From contig JAIQET010000001.1 in NCBI GenBank assembly GCA_020073645.1, positions 124,001-188,000 on the forward strand: a stretch of 64,000 nucleotides of DNA. The letters are read 5' to 3'. This document shows, in pieces, positions 43,401 to 50,879 of the stretch. The DNA comes from Terriglobia bacterium. GTDB lineage: Bacteria > Acidobacteriota > Terriglobia > Terriglobales > Acidobacteriaceae. The notes beneath the pieces are model-generated. The model saw only the letters and a program-made list of their open reading frames with translations, was not told where the DNA came from and did no database searches. Position numbers and translations under genes: made by a program. How positions within the stretch are numbered: the first letter of the stretch is position 1; each line of letters begins with the position of its first letter.

Positions 43401-44559
43401 AATCCTGGTGGGCATAGGCACCGAGCGATACTTCGCGGATTCTCCTCAGCAATTCACGGAACGTCGGATCCCCGTGAAAGCTGGTGCGCAAGGTCATCAT
43501 ATTGGCGAAGAAGCCAATGGCGCGCGCTGCTTCGGCCCGGGTGCGGTGGGTCATGGGCGAGCCCACCAGAACATCCTCCTGTCCCGTGTAGCGGTACAGG
43601 AGTGCCTGGAATGCCGCCAGCAGCGTCATGAACCGAGTAACCCCGTAGCGGCGCGAGAGAGAGCGAAGTTCGTCGCTCAGGGCTCTCGACAACTGCCGGC
43701 GCTCCATGCCGCCCCGAAAGATAGGAGTGGTGGGGCGAGGGTGGTCGAAGGGAAAGGCCAAAGCTGCCGGGACGTCGTGCAACTGCTGCTTCCAGTATTC
43801 GAGTTGATCCTGGCGTACTTCGTGGATAAGGGCTTGCCGCTGCCACACCGCGAAGTCTGCATACTGCACGGCCGGTTCGGGGAGATCGGCGGGAACTCCC
43901 GTGGAAAAAGCGTTGTAGGCTGCGGACAGTTCTTCCAGCAGCACCGCGATCGACGGCCCATCACAGATGATGTGGTGCAGCGTGAGCACCAGGACGTGCT
44001 CGCTATCGTCCAGGCGGAACAAGGCGGCACGAATTACCGGGCCGGAAGCCAGGTCGAACGGGCGTCCGACTTCCTCCCGAAGCTGGCGCTCGAGTTCGGA
44101 CTTACGTTCTGGCATCGTCCCACGACACAGGTCGATCACCGCGAGATCGAATGATGACGGCGGAGCGACCAGCTGGACCGGATGCCCTTCCCGAGAGGGG
44201 AAGGTTGTGCGGAGTGCTTCGTGGCGCCGGACCACCTGCTCCAAGCCGCGCTGCAGAGCGGCCACATCGAGCGGGCCGGTGATGCGCCACGCTATCGGCA
44301 CGTTGTAAGCGGCGGATCCCGAGTCGAGCTGCGCCAGGAACCACAGCCTCTGCTGTCCGAACGACAGCTCGACTGCATCGCGCAAAGATCGGGGCACGAT
44401 TGGCGAGTAGTTTGGTGGAAGCTGGGTGAGACCCTTCCTCCAGTTCCACCCCGGAGACGCACAGGAGCCCGCATCGCGGTTGCGAATTCGGCCGTCCTCG
44501 CCCACCGTTGCCGCAATCACGGCGGTCTCAGCCCTCGGGCGCATGTCCACGTGGTCCAC
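40429..44559 (-). CDS. Single-module NRPS: condensation-adenylation-thiolation-thioesterase
   Basis: A 1376-residue synthetase. Condensation domain about 62-495 has an intact HHIICDG (195-201). The adenylation domain about 520-1017 has IYTSGSTGRPKG, YGPTETT, YRTGD and the A10 lysine K1010. The thiolation Ser1065 lies in DLGGHS. The thioesterase about 1120-1376 has Asp1216 and His1352 but Cys1189 (GGMCLAG) in place of Ser. Specificity residues read D-I-L-Q-L-G-M-I-W-K, one change from the code I know for glycine. A starting C domain implies acyl transfer onto glycine. GTG (44559) or ATG (44544) could start it. Confidence 0.92.
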   Translation of the reverse strand: MDHVDMRPRAETAVIAATVGEDGRIRNRDAGSCASPGWNWRKGLTQLPPNYSPIVPRSLRDAVELSFGQQRLWFLAQLDSGSAAYNVPIAWRITGPLDVAALQRGLEQVVRRHEALRTTFPSREGHPVQLVAPPSSFDLAVIDLCRGTMPERKSELERQLREEVGRPFDLASGPVIRAALFRLDDSEHVLVLTLHHIICDGPSIAVLLEELSAAYNAFSTGVPADLPEPAVQYADFAVWQRQALIHEVRQDQLEYWKQQLHDVPAALAFPFDHPRPTTPIFRGGMERRQLSRALSDELRSLSRRYGVTRFMTLLAAFQALLYRYTGQEDVLVGSPMTHRTRAEAARAIGFFANMMTLRTSFHGDPTFRELLRRIREVSLGAYAHQDLPFEQVVAELRPERSVARNPFFQVMLTVEETSWHDLALSGLCCATLPVHNGTAKFDLNLGVIDRPEGFQLALEYNSDLLEAETAGTVLEHFENLVRAAVADPECRVSRLPILSEAERQRICVEWNATDEDYPRDLCVHDLFETQVQGTPDAVALKFQGQQLTYGELNQRANRLAHRLTSLGVGPEDVVGLCVERSPDMVVAMLGILKAGGAYLPLDPAHPAERRANVLRDSSAKVLLTQDALLRDMPPAVTPAVVRFDADGARITAESGKNLLRVVRPDHLAYVIYTSGSTGRPKGVQIEHRNVMNFLSAMRRRPGMSAADTLLAVTTISFDIAALELLLPLTTGACVVIASRDEVTDGRRLRDTLTQCGATVMQATPATWQMLLTAGWQGDPRLKVLCGGEALPPSLANQLHGRCASLWNMYGPTETTIWSAVHKLDRVDGSTIPVGSPIANTRMYVLDAHLQPVPVGVVGELYIGGDGVARGYAGLPERTAERFIPDPFVGRSGARLYRTGDLVRQLRDGTFKFEGREDRQAKIRGYRIEPAEIESLLTLHPDVAQAAVAVRSDGTGEKRLVGYVVPRGAASVEENKFSAALRSFLRQKLPEYMVPAAFVLLDHLPLIANGKLDWKALPAPEDKPSPHVLIAPRDAVESRLAKLWEKTLGMKPVGVTDNFFDLGGHSVLGASLFAAIEKEFGKALPMSALFEAPTIEKLGSILHQEQWSSPGLVQIQAGDPARTPLILVQARIGYRALADELGPDQPVYIVPYDNLFEDETERPLPAIAATMVEKIRAFQPHGPYYIGGMCLAGRVAFGIARELRSQGEDVALLAVFDSPAPGYAAERSAQTRLVVWADHLAWHVRQLLRARGKQKFLYLADRWRTLRWHLHNRLWRTGYRFVRRTGKPLPQALRDPQRLMATAVIGDAGDGRYPGRIALFRPAERPRGRHDDSVLGWKRIANQVEVYDIPGDHKHVLLPPSVSWVGRQLKTCLNHDA

Positions 44560-44608
44560 GGTCAGGGGGAAGTCTTCATCAAGAACGCGCTATTCTCCTT
44601 GAAAAGCG

Positions 44609-45823
44609 TCACTTCATCAGAACCGCAACATCAAGCGGCACCGTACTGGCCGGTAAACCCAGATTGAAGGGAGCGTGGTTCTCCGTCACCGTTCCATCGG
44701 CGGCAACATCGAACACATGCAGGAAGCCGTTGCGATCGAGCACATACAAGAACTTCCCGGTCGGATCGATCTTCATGTGAGAGGGCAGAGGCGCGGTGCC
44801 GCCGTCGGCACTGACCGCCAAGTGCTGGAGCTGAACCGGGGTTTTGGAGTTGGTGATGTCATACACGCTGATCGTCCCGGAAAGCGTCTCCGCCGTGTAG
44901 AGGCGGGTGCCGGCGGCGTTGGTCGCGGCCCAGCATACTGCCATGCCCTGGTTGGTGGCCGTCCCCGCCGAGGACAACTTGCCCGTCGTGTCGTAGCCGT
45001 ACACGTTGACCTGGCTATTCGGCGGGAGGGTCAAGTAGATCGCCTTCACGATGGGATGGAACACCGCGCCCACAGCGTCGAACGGCGTGGCCATAGAACT
45101 GATACGCGTCATGATGCCGGCACGGCTCATCTTGTAGCTGGAGATTCTCTTGCCGAAATACAGAACTCCGAAGAAGTAGGGCGGTCCGCTGTTGCGCACC
45201 AACACCTGGGCGGGGGAACTGCCCGCGGGCAGCAGCGTGGTCGAACCCGCGTTCATGGTCAGAACGCCATCCGAACTGACGGTGAAGCTGGTGTAGCTGG
45301 GCCGGGTGGCGGTCTGGAACGGGTCAGAGTCTTTGTTGGCGACCATCATGATGGACACGCCATTCCCCAGGGCGTTGTCTTTGTACCCGATGCTGGCCGG
45401 CTGGGTACCGCCGGAAGCGAAGGGAGAACCCGCGACCGCAGTCAGCGTTCCATTCGCATTGAGCTTAAATGCGGAAATGTTGTTGGAATGGCCATTGACC
45501 GCGAACAACAAAGTGCCCGCTTTGTTGAGCATGACCTCTCCGTCGGAGTCCCATTGGGCATCAGCCAGAGGATTACCCGTGCCCGCGACTCCGGTGCCGC
45601 CGGTTGGGAAGGGAGAGCCGGGGACAGATGTGAGATTTCCGGCGCCGTCATTGACCAGGGCGATAACTGCGTTCTGGCCTGTGACCGTGATGTTGCCATT
45701 GATGTAGATCAAGTTCTGCTGCGCATGCGCCACGGGTACGGAACCCAGTGACAGCACGAAAATCAGCAGAGCTGCACTGATCGCCAGAGAGAAAAATCGC
45801 CTGTCGGTATTGGCGATTGTCAT
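44609..45823 (-). CDS. Secreted beta-propeller protein, lactonase/YncE-like
   Basis: A 404-residue exported protein with a signal peptide ending at PVAHAQ (about 33-36). It is followed by six or seven repeats of the type GTLLFAVNGHSNNISAFKLNANGTLTAVAGSPF, as in 6-phosphogluconolactonase-type seven-bladed propellers. AAGGAGG at 45830-45836 fixes the ATG at 45823. It lies 49 bp upstream of the NRPS on the same strand and may be cotranscribed. Whether it hydrolyses a lactone, binds product, or is unrelated cannot be seen. Confidence 0.75.
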   Translation of the reverse strand: MTIANTDRRFFSLAISAALLIFVLSLGSVPVAHAQQNLIYINGNITVTGQNAVIALVNDGAGNLTSVPGSPFPTGGTGVAGTGNPLADAQWDSDGEVMLNKAGTLLFAVNGHSNNISAFKLNANGTLTAVAGSPFASGGTQPASIGYKDNALGNGVSIMMVANKDSDPFQTATRPSYTSFTVSSDGVLTMNAGSTTLLPAGSSPAQVLVRNSGPPYFFGVLYFGKRISSYKMSRAGIMTRISSMATPFDAVGAVFHPIVKAIYLTLPPNSQVNVYGYDTTGKLSSAGTATNQGMAVCWAATNAAGTRLYTAETLSGTISVYDITNSKTPVQLQHLAVSADGGTAPLPSHMKIDPTGKFLYVLDRNGFLHVFDVAADGTVTENHAPFNLGLPASTVPLDVAVLMK

Positions 45824-46222
45824 CGCGTGCCTCCTTAACATCCGATGGATCGCTCCCCACGGAGCATCCGGGATCATCGCAAAACTTGAATTGTTGCTTG
45901 TCGCCCCACGCGCCGACGGGTCGCGGGATCAGGGAATCCGCGCCAGCGCTACTCGCAGAGGTCGTAGATTGTTGCTCTTTCCAGAGGTGATTGCAAGGGA
46001 CAAAAGACTCTACGCGGGCATCTCAGCTTCGGGTCCGCTTGTGCACCAGCCAGTCGGAGCACTTGATCGTTCCTGCGGGCATTTCGCGATGCGGCACGCT
46101 CGGGTTCTGCAATCGGCTCCCGCGAAAGTGAAATTCTCTGCACAGAGTCTTTCTACCTCTGGCGGGTGGCGGGCGGGAACGGGCAGGAAATCTAGAAGTG
46201 GTGAGACCTTGGTGCCGCAACC
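45824..46222. other. Intergenic stretch without a convincing gene
   Basis: The only structure noted is an mRNA-leader hairpin of the propeller gene: GGAT-c-GCTCC (45847-45856) pairs with GGAGC-ATCC (45861-45869), upstream of its ribosome site. I see no plausible reading frame, repeat array or RNA gene in the rest. Confidence 0.5.
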
Positions 46223-46453
46223 TCAGCGCTGGGGATGAATCAGGCGGCGGTGATCAATCAGGTGCTGCTTGGCGGTTCTCAATTGCAATTCAATCTGCTC
46301 ATCTTCTGCCGCCGGGGACGGACCCTCCGGTCTGTCCTGACGGACGTCGGCGCGCTTTTCCTGACGGATGAGGGCTTCACCGAGGTCGGCCGCGAGCTGG
46401 TCGCAGACGTTGCAATTGCCGGAACGTTCTTCGATTCTTGCTTGCTTGCTCAC
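46223..46453 (-). CDS. Small hypothetical protein with CxxC
   Basis: A GTG at 46451-46453, preceded by TTGAGG, opens a 76-residue, highly charged, probably helical protein beginning MSKQARIEERSGNCNVCDQL and ending in RTAKQHLIDHRRLIHPQR. A CNVC pair may bind metal. I recognise no family. The frame also extends to a TTG at 46492. It lies downstream of a Flp pilin on the same strand and might be a pilus accessory, but the evidence for coding is only the clean start, charge pattern and location. Confidence 0.4.
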   Translation of the reverse strand: MSKQARIEERSGNCNVCDQLAADLGEALIRQEKRADVRQDRPEGPSPAAEDEQIELQLRTAKQHLIDHRRLIHPQR

Positions 46454-46546
46454 GGTTGCCTCAAGTACCTCGCGAACCGGTTTAACTGTCAACAGACTGG
46501 CATGTAGGGGAGCGGCGATCAGCAGACAGCAAGGCCATCACACGGG

Positions 46547-46711
46547 TTACTGGATCGAGCTGGCCACGCTGGAGAACGTGTTGTTGGCGTTGCCGCCGAT
46601 CAGCCGCACAGTCCCGACCACAATCACCAGGATCACGGCTAGCATGACCGCGTACTCCGCAATGTCCTGGCCTTCCTCGTCGGACCATAGTCTGCAAAGA
46701 AAGTCAGTCAC
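46547..46711 (-). CDS. Flp/Fap pilin, copy 1
   Basis: A 54-residue prepilin beginning at GTG 46709-46711, with AGGAGG upstream. The processing and helix region WSDEEGQDIAEYAVMLAVILVIVVGTVRLIGG holds the invariant Glu-Tyr pair of Flp pilins (EYA), and a short Ala/Asn/Ser tail follows. TadV-type peptidase would cleave before the hydrophobic helix. It shares almost all residues with the second copy at 47036. The reading frame upstream to 46825 has no supporting start. Confidence 0.87.
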   Translation of the reverse strand: MTDFLCRLWSDEEGQDIAEYAVMLAVILVIVVGTVRLIGGNANNTFSSVASSIQ

Positions 46712-47035
46712 CTTCTTGGCCCTCCTCTCCCGTCGAACAAATCTGGCCTGGCCGGAAACGGCTTCTAATGCCAAGTCGCTTTGCCCCTTCTCCAGCCCAG
46801 ATTGCCCGGGTTTCCCCGTTTGCACAATGGCTCGTTCGTGTCCGTTACACGTGTACCCTGTTCCGGGGTGACCTCAGTACCTTGCCCCTTGCGTACCCTC
46901 AACCCAGGGACTCAGCTGAGGATCCCTGAAGCGGCAGAGCCAACCTACGTGTGGGGACGATTCTCTTTTACGAGCAGGTGGGAATACTCGCAGTGCGGGC
47001 TGGCGAGCAACCAGCGTCACGAGACACTAGAGCAG
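46712..47035. other. Spacer between two Flp pilin genes
   Basis: No gene is apparent in these 324 bp. One hairpin, CAGGGA-CTCAGCTGAG-GA-TCCCTG at 46905-46928, lies in the middle and could stop or attenuate transcription between the two pilins. The right half before it is GC-rich with no T run, so it does not look like a standard terminator. Confidence 0.45.
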
Positions 47036-47200
47036 CTACTGGATCGAGCTGGCGGCGGCCGAAAACACATTGTTGGCGCTCGATCCAATCATCTTGACCG
47101 TGCCAACCACGAGCACCAGAATCACAGCCAGCATCACCGCGTATTCTGCGATGTCCTGCCCCTCTTGCTCCAACCACATCCGCCGTAAGAAGTCCCTCAT
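47036..47200 (-). CDS. Flp/Fap pilin, copy 2
   Basis: A 54-residue pilin from ATG 47198-47200 to TAG 47036-47038, with a perfect AAGGAGG ribosome site. It reads MRDFLRRMWLEQEGQDIAEY, then AVMLAVILVLVVGTVKMIGS and a short tail ending SAAASSIQ. It is a close paralogue of the copy 325 bp downstream. Tandem Flp genes may allow major and minor pilins or dosage control. The assembly genes visible in this window are 13-16 kb away. Confidence 0.9.
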   Translation of the reverse strand: MRDFLRRMWLEQEGQDIAEYAVMLAVILVLVVGTVKMIGSSANNVFSAAASSIQ

Positions 47201-47338
47201 GTTTACCTCCTTCTTCGGTCGGACTGTAGGCGGATTTTATCTTTCCTGGGCAGTGGGCGCAGATTGCTTTAGTAACCGAGCCTGGTAACCAAGGTTTACC
47301 AAATTGACCCAGACCGACCATGTGGGCTGAATTCCCTG

Positions 47339-47989
47339 TCAATCCGACGCCACGGCCTGAGCAAAGGGAGCGGCCGCCCAGAAGACACGCAGTTCAGCTT
47401 CGGTGCCGTTGAACATATCGCGATCACAGCGCCCCATGCCTGGAACCTCGTGGGGAGGCGGGCCCACTGCACCGTCGGTGTACTGCCACATCGTCCACCT
47501 CGGCCAGTTCGGAGGAATCACCGGAGTGGGACCGTATTGAGAGAGCCACAGCCAACAGTTGGCAAGGATGGGGTCGGTATTCGTTCCCAGCAATTGCTTG
47601 AGGTAATGGCCTCCGTAGAGCCCCGGCCACCGCCCGGTTGCGCTCTGAACGTGGGTGACAAATGCGCGTGCCTCTTCCATATCCATGCTGGGGCCTTGGG
47701 GATTGGCTTCAAAATCGAGAACCAACAAGGTCTGAGCGTCGGGATTGACGCTGTCGAGGAAATGTTCTGCCTGAACTACCCCGTCAGCGCCGACGCCAAA
47801 GTGATATGCGCCCCACAGCATGCCCGCCGCCACAGCTTTGGACTTGTGGCTCGCGTAGAGCGGGTCCCGATATTGCCATCCCTGGGTCGCCTTGTGGATG
47901 ATTCCGGCGATTCCCGCCTGGCGGGCAGCCGCGAAGTCCACGGTGGTATTGAAATGGGAGAGGTCCACAACCATATTCGCAGGTGGCAT
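47339..47989 (-). CDS. Glycoside hydrolase family 25 (lysozyme-like muramidase)
   Basis: A 216-residue protein of the GH25 fold. It has MVVDLSHFNTTVDFAAARQAGIAGIIHKATQGWQYRD at the start, the DFE-type catalytic motif LLVLDFEANP, and a closing WTMWQYTDGAVGP. GH25 enzymes cleave peptidoglycan between MurNAc and GlcNAc. No signal peptide is seen, so export or intracellular use is unclear. The ATG at 47989 has GGAGG eight bases upstream and was preferred over 48004. A Flp pilin gene lies upstream of neither; the nearest is downstream. Confidence 0.85.
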   Translation of the reverse strand: MPPANMVVDLSHFNTTVDFAAARQAGIAGIIHKATQGWQYRDPLYASHKSKAVAAGMLWGAYHFGVGADGVVQAEHFLDSVNPDAQTLLVLDFEANPQGPSMDMEEARAFVTHVQSATGRWPGLYGGHYLKQLLGTNTDPILANCWLWLSQYGPTPVIPPNWPRWTMWQYTDGAVGPPPHEVPGMGRCDRDMFNGTEAELRVFWAAAPFAQAVASD

Positions 47990-48190
47990 GACAGATGCCT
48001 CCATTGCAGGAATTCGATCGGCTCTCGTCGCTGTCGGGGACCAACCTGGTCTTGCTGTTTCCGAAGTTGGCTCTCTGCCTAAGGGGCGAGGATACGAGGG
48101 AGGTAATCTAGCGGCTGGAGACGCGAAATTAACGGAAAACTTGATTTTGTTCCGAAATCAGAACAATGCGGAGGGTAAGAGAAGGACTTT

Positions 48191-48266
48191 TGGTGGAGCT
48201 AGTCGGGCTCGAACCGACGACCTCATCGTTGCGAACGATGCGCTCTCCCAGCTGAGCTATAGCCCC
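48191..48266 (-). tRNA. tRNA-Ala (anticodon CGC)
   Basis: A complete 76-nt cloverleaf: acceptor GGGGCTA with TAGCTCC including the alanine identity pair G3-U70, D arm GCTC...GAGC, anticodon stem CATCG/CGATG with loop TTCGCAA (anticodon CGC), and T arm GTCGG-TTCGAGC-CCGAC. The CCA end is encoded (48191-48193). Confidence 0.97.
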
Positions 48267-48299
48267 ACATGCGTGGTCAAAGGGATGACGTGCAACGCA

Positions 48300-48329
48300 A
48301 TTTTAGCAGCGTTCCTGAGGCATGGACAA
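48300..48329 (-). promoter_or_regulatory. Probable promoter of tRNA-Ala
   Basis: On the reverse strand TTGTCC (48324-48329) and TAAAAT (48300-48305) are 18 bp apart. The -10 lies about 33 bases upstream of the mature tRNA 5' end, leaving a short leader to be removed by RNase P. Confidence 0.5.
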
Positions 48330-48362
48330 ATGGACGCACAATGCTCCGCGCAGCATGCCAGC

Positions 48363-48368
48363 TATAAT
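48363..48368 (+). promoter_or_regulatory. -10 hexamer immediately before ribA
   Basis: A perfect TATAAT ends only six bases before the GTG start of ribA. Transcription from it would begin at or next to the start codon, giving a leaderless mRNA. No Shine-Dalgarno is present between. Confidence 0.5.
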
Positions 48369-48374
48369 AGCCTT

Positions 48375-48986
48375 GTGAGTTCCGACTCTATCCGCCAGGT
48401 CGCTTCCGCCGACTTCCCCACCCGCTGGGGCAAGTTCCGCATTCTCGGATTTGAGGGCGAATTCGGAGAGGAACGGCGTGCCGAAACCGCAGTGGCGTTG
48501 GTCATGGGCGACATCAAGTCAACCCCTCCTCTGGTGCGCATCCACTCCCAGTGCCTCACCGGGGACGTCTTCGGCTCGCTGCGCTGCGACTGCCGCCAGC
48601 AACTGGAGATGGCGCTGTCTTTGATCGCTCAGCAGGGAGCAGGCGTGCTCATCTACGAGCAGCAGGAGGGGCGCGGCATTGGCCTGATGGCCAAGTTGCA
48701 GGCTTACGAACTGCAAGACGTCGGGCTCGACACGGTAGAAGCCAACGAGCGCCTGGGATTCAAAGCCGATCACCGCGAGTTCAGCTTGCCGGCGGAAATC
48801 CTGAAGCACCTCGGCATTGCGCGGGTGCGCCTGCTTTCCAACAATCCCGACAAGGTCGCCGCCGTAGAACGTGTGGGCATCAAGGTGACGGAGCGCGTCC
48901 CTTGCGAAGTCCAGCCCAGTCCCCACGCCGAGGAGTACATCAAGACCAAGAAAGAAAAGCTGGGACACTTGTTCTCGGAACACTAG
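48375..48986 (+). CDS. ribA: GTP cyclohydrolase II
   Basis: A 203-residue enzyme. The zinc cysteines Cys60, Cys71 and Cys73 lie in SQCLTGDVFGSLRCDCRQQL, followed by LIYEQQEGRGIGLMAKLQAYELQD with the catalytic arginine region, and LLSNNPDKVAAVERVGI. It opens GTP to start riboflavin synthesis and stands without a fused DHBP synthase domain. The GTG start at 48375 follows a -10 box so closely that the mRNA is probably leaderless. The frame is open far upstream (47892) through the tRNA, which rules that extension out. Confidence 0.92.
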   Translation: MSSDSIRQVASADFPTRWGKFRILGFEGEFGEERRAETAVALVMGDIKSTPPLVRIHSQCLTGDVFGSLRCDCRQQLEMALSLIAQQGAGVLIYEQQEGRGIGLMAKLQAYELQDVGLDTVEANERLGFKADHREFSLPAEILKHLGIARVRLLSNNPDKVAAVERVGIKVTERVPCEVQPSPHAEEYIKTKKEKLGHLFSEH

Positions 48987-49017
48987 AACGCGGGCAAGAG
49001 TCTCCGCGCCTCACCAC

Positions 49018-49860
49018 CTAGGCGGGCCATATCCCCAGAGCTGTGCGGCTCAGAATCTGCTGCTGCATGTCCTGGGACAGGGGCAGAGCGCGGAAATCCT
49101 CAAGATTTTTCCCGATGTCAGGCACACCCGGCCCCGGCCAGTCGGTGCCGAACAAAGTCTTGTACGCGATTTCTTCCAGCCGCGGAAAATATTTCAGCAG
49201 CGTTTTGGGTGGAATGCCGCTGATATCCAGGTAAACGTTAGGGTGGCGCCGCACCAGGAAGAACGCGGTGTGCATCCACAGCGGCCGACCGCCATGCGCC
49301 AGCAGGATCTTCAACCTGGGAAAGTCGACGGCTACATCGTCCACGTAGATCGGATCGCCATACTTGTTGCGTGCCCCCGGGAAGATGGACGTGCCGGTGT
49401 GAAACATTACCGGGATGCCGTTGGCCTCGGCGGCGCGATAGATAATTTCCAGTTCCTTCACGCCGGTCAGGTAGTCGTTGGGAAAAAGCAGCTGGTGCGG
49501 AGGATGGATCTTGATCATGCGGATGCCCAGCCGCAGCAACTGCTCGACGTCCGCCAGGACATTCGCCGTGTGCCGGGGATGCAGGCTGCCGCACGAGATC
49601 AGCCGCTGGGGATTCTCCCGGGTGTAGTCGGCGATGAACTGGTTCACGCCCGAAGTAAAGCCGATCACTTCGGGGGCAACGTAGTTGATGAGGACGGCGC
49701 GGTCTACTCCGGCTTGATCGAGGTGCTTGAGGAAGGCCTTGGGCGAGCGGCAGAATTCGGCGATCTGGTCAAAGTTCGCCCGCTTCTTTTTCATCAGTTC
49801 CAGCGCGTGCGGCTTGAACATCTCCATCGGCTGGATGTGAATGTGGCAGTCAGTGATCAA
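49018..49860 (-). CDS. Amidohydrolase 2 family metal-dependent hydrolase
   Basis: A 280-residue TIM-barrel hydrolase. The first metal motif is ITDCHIHIQP (2-11), followed by IKIHPPHQ, PVMFHTGTS, KILLAHGGRPLW and the terminal FGTDWPGP aspartate. This set fits the ACMSD/amidohydrolase-2 group, which includes decarboxylases of aromatic acids. It is the last gene of the aromatic-acid cluster on the same strand, separated from the reductase genes only by a heptamer array, so a ring-acid decarboxylase or hydrolase role is reasonable but unproven. Confidence 0.78.
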   Translation of the reverse strand: MITDCHIHIQPMEMFKPHALELMKKKRANFDQIAEFCRSPKAFLKHLDQAGVDRAVLINYVAPEVIGFTSGVNQFIADYTRENPQRLISCGSLHPRHTANVLADVEQLLRLGIRMIKIHPPHQLLFPNDYLTGVKELEIIYRAAEANGIPVMFHTGTSIFPGARNKYGDPIYVDDVAVDFPRLKILLAHGGRPLWMHTAFFLVRRHPNVYLDISGIPPKTLLKYFPRLEEIAYKTLFGTDWPGPGVPDIGKNLEDFRALPLSQDMQQQILSRTALGIWPA

Positions 49861-49888
49861 GTTGGTCGTTGGCCGCTAGTCGTTGGTG
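49861..49888. repeat. Heptamer array (GTTGGTC), 4 units
   Basis: The units are GTTGGTC, GTTGGCC, GCTAGTC and GTTGGTG. The array begins immediately upstream of the amidohydrolase start codon. A related unit forms the array at 57026. Confidence 0.8.
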
Positions 49889-49895
49889 TCTCGAT

Positions 49896-50879
49896 TCAGT
49901 TGTTTGCAATCGCGAGGATCGCGCGCCTGGTAAACACTCGGATCATCTCGCGCCGGTACTCGGGGGTCAGCGCCGAAGTGGTCAAGGGCTTGGCGGTTCT
50001 GGCCGCCAAGTCGCCCACCTTGTCCGCAAGTTCTTCGGTCATGGTCTTCCCTGAAAGCATCGCGCTCGCCCCTTTCACCAGCACCGGCGCGGGATTCACG
50101 GCGGTGAGCGCCAAACGCGCATCACTGACGTGCCCGTCGGAGCGCTTCACAACTACCGCCACTCCCGCCAGCGGATAATCAATCGACCCCCGCACCCGCA
50201 GCTTGCGATAGACGCCGCGGTAATCGGCTGACGACTCGGGCAAGAATACACGAGTCAGCAGCTCGTTGGGCTGCAGCTTGCGGTAGTCGTCCCCAATGCC
50301 AGTGTAGAACTCGCGCAGTGGCAGGCGACGCGCACCAGAAGGGCTGGCGATTTCCACCTCGGCGTTCAAGCACAGCAGCGCCGGAGGTGTGTCTCCCGAG
50401 AAGACCGCCCAGCACTTTGTCCCACCCGGAGCAACGTGGCACAGGTCGCCGTTCTTCTTGATGCAAAAGCCGCAGGCTTTGCGCCAAGTGAGCGACTGGT
50501 TGTACCACAGGCAGCGCGTGTCGAGGCAAATGTTGCCGCCAATTGTTCCCATGTTGCGCAGGACCGGTGACGCAACGGTCGCTGCGGCTTCGGTGAGCAC
50601 GGGATAGTGTTTCCGCAGGAAATCGGAGTGCTCGATGGCGTTCAGTGTGGTCAGCACACCGATTTCAACTCCGACGCCTCGTTGGGGGCGGATGCCCTGC
50701 AACTCCGCGATGCGCCGGACGTCCAGCACGTACTCCGGCTCAAACAGCTTCTGGCGCATTGAGGGGATAAGGTCGGTTCCTCCGGCCAGTACGCGGATGT
50801 TGCTGGCATGAGTCGCCAGGTAGCCAACCGCCTCTTCCACCGAGCGCGGACGCAACAGTCTGAATTGCGGGAGACTCAA
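49896..50879 (-). CDS. hcrB: FAD-binding beta subunit, 4-hydroxybenzoyl-CoA reductase type
   Basis: A 327-residue subunit of the xanthine oxidase family. The FAD site RVLAGGTDLIPSMRQ (29-43) and NMGTIGGNICLDTRCLWYN are present. The stretch 118-156 has cysteines 123, 139, 147 and 156, the extra [4Fe-4S] loop that distinguishes 4-hydroxybenzoyl-CoA reductase from other family members and passes electrons to the ring-reducing site. The start is a TTG overlapping the large-subunit stop (TTGA). Low-potential reduction of an aromatic thioester is thus likely. Confidence 0.85.
   Translation of the reverse strand: MSLPQFRLLRPRSVEEAVGYLATHASNIRVLAGGTDLIPSMRQKLFEPEYVLDVRRIAELQGIRPQRGVGVEIGVLTTLNAIEHSDFLRKHYPVLTEAAATVASPVLRNMGTIGGNICLDTRCLWYNQSLTWRKACGFCIKKNGDLCHVAPGGTKCWAVFSGDTPPALLCLNAEVEIASPSGARRLPLREFYTGIGDDYRKLQPNELLTRVFLPESSADYRGVYRKLRVRGSIDYPLAGVAVVVKRSDGHVSDARLALTAVNPAPVLVKGASAMLSGKTMTEELADKVGDLAARTAKPLTTSALTPEYRREMIRVFTRRAILAIANN

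Noticed and set aside
46801-46980. c-di-GMP riboswitch between the Flp genes
   Set aside because: I looked for the conserved GEMM blocks on both strands and could not find them; only a simple hairpin is present.
47892-48374. Upstream extension of ribA
   Set aside because: The open frame runs antisense through the tRNA-Ala gene and GH25 start; homology begins only after 48375.
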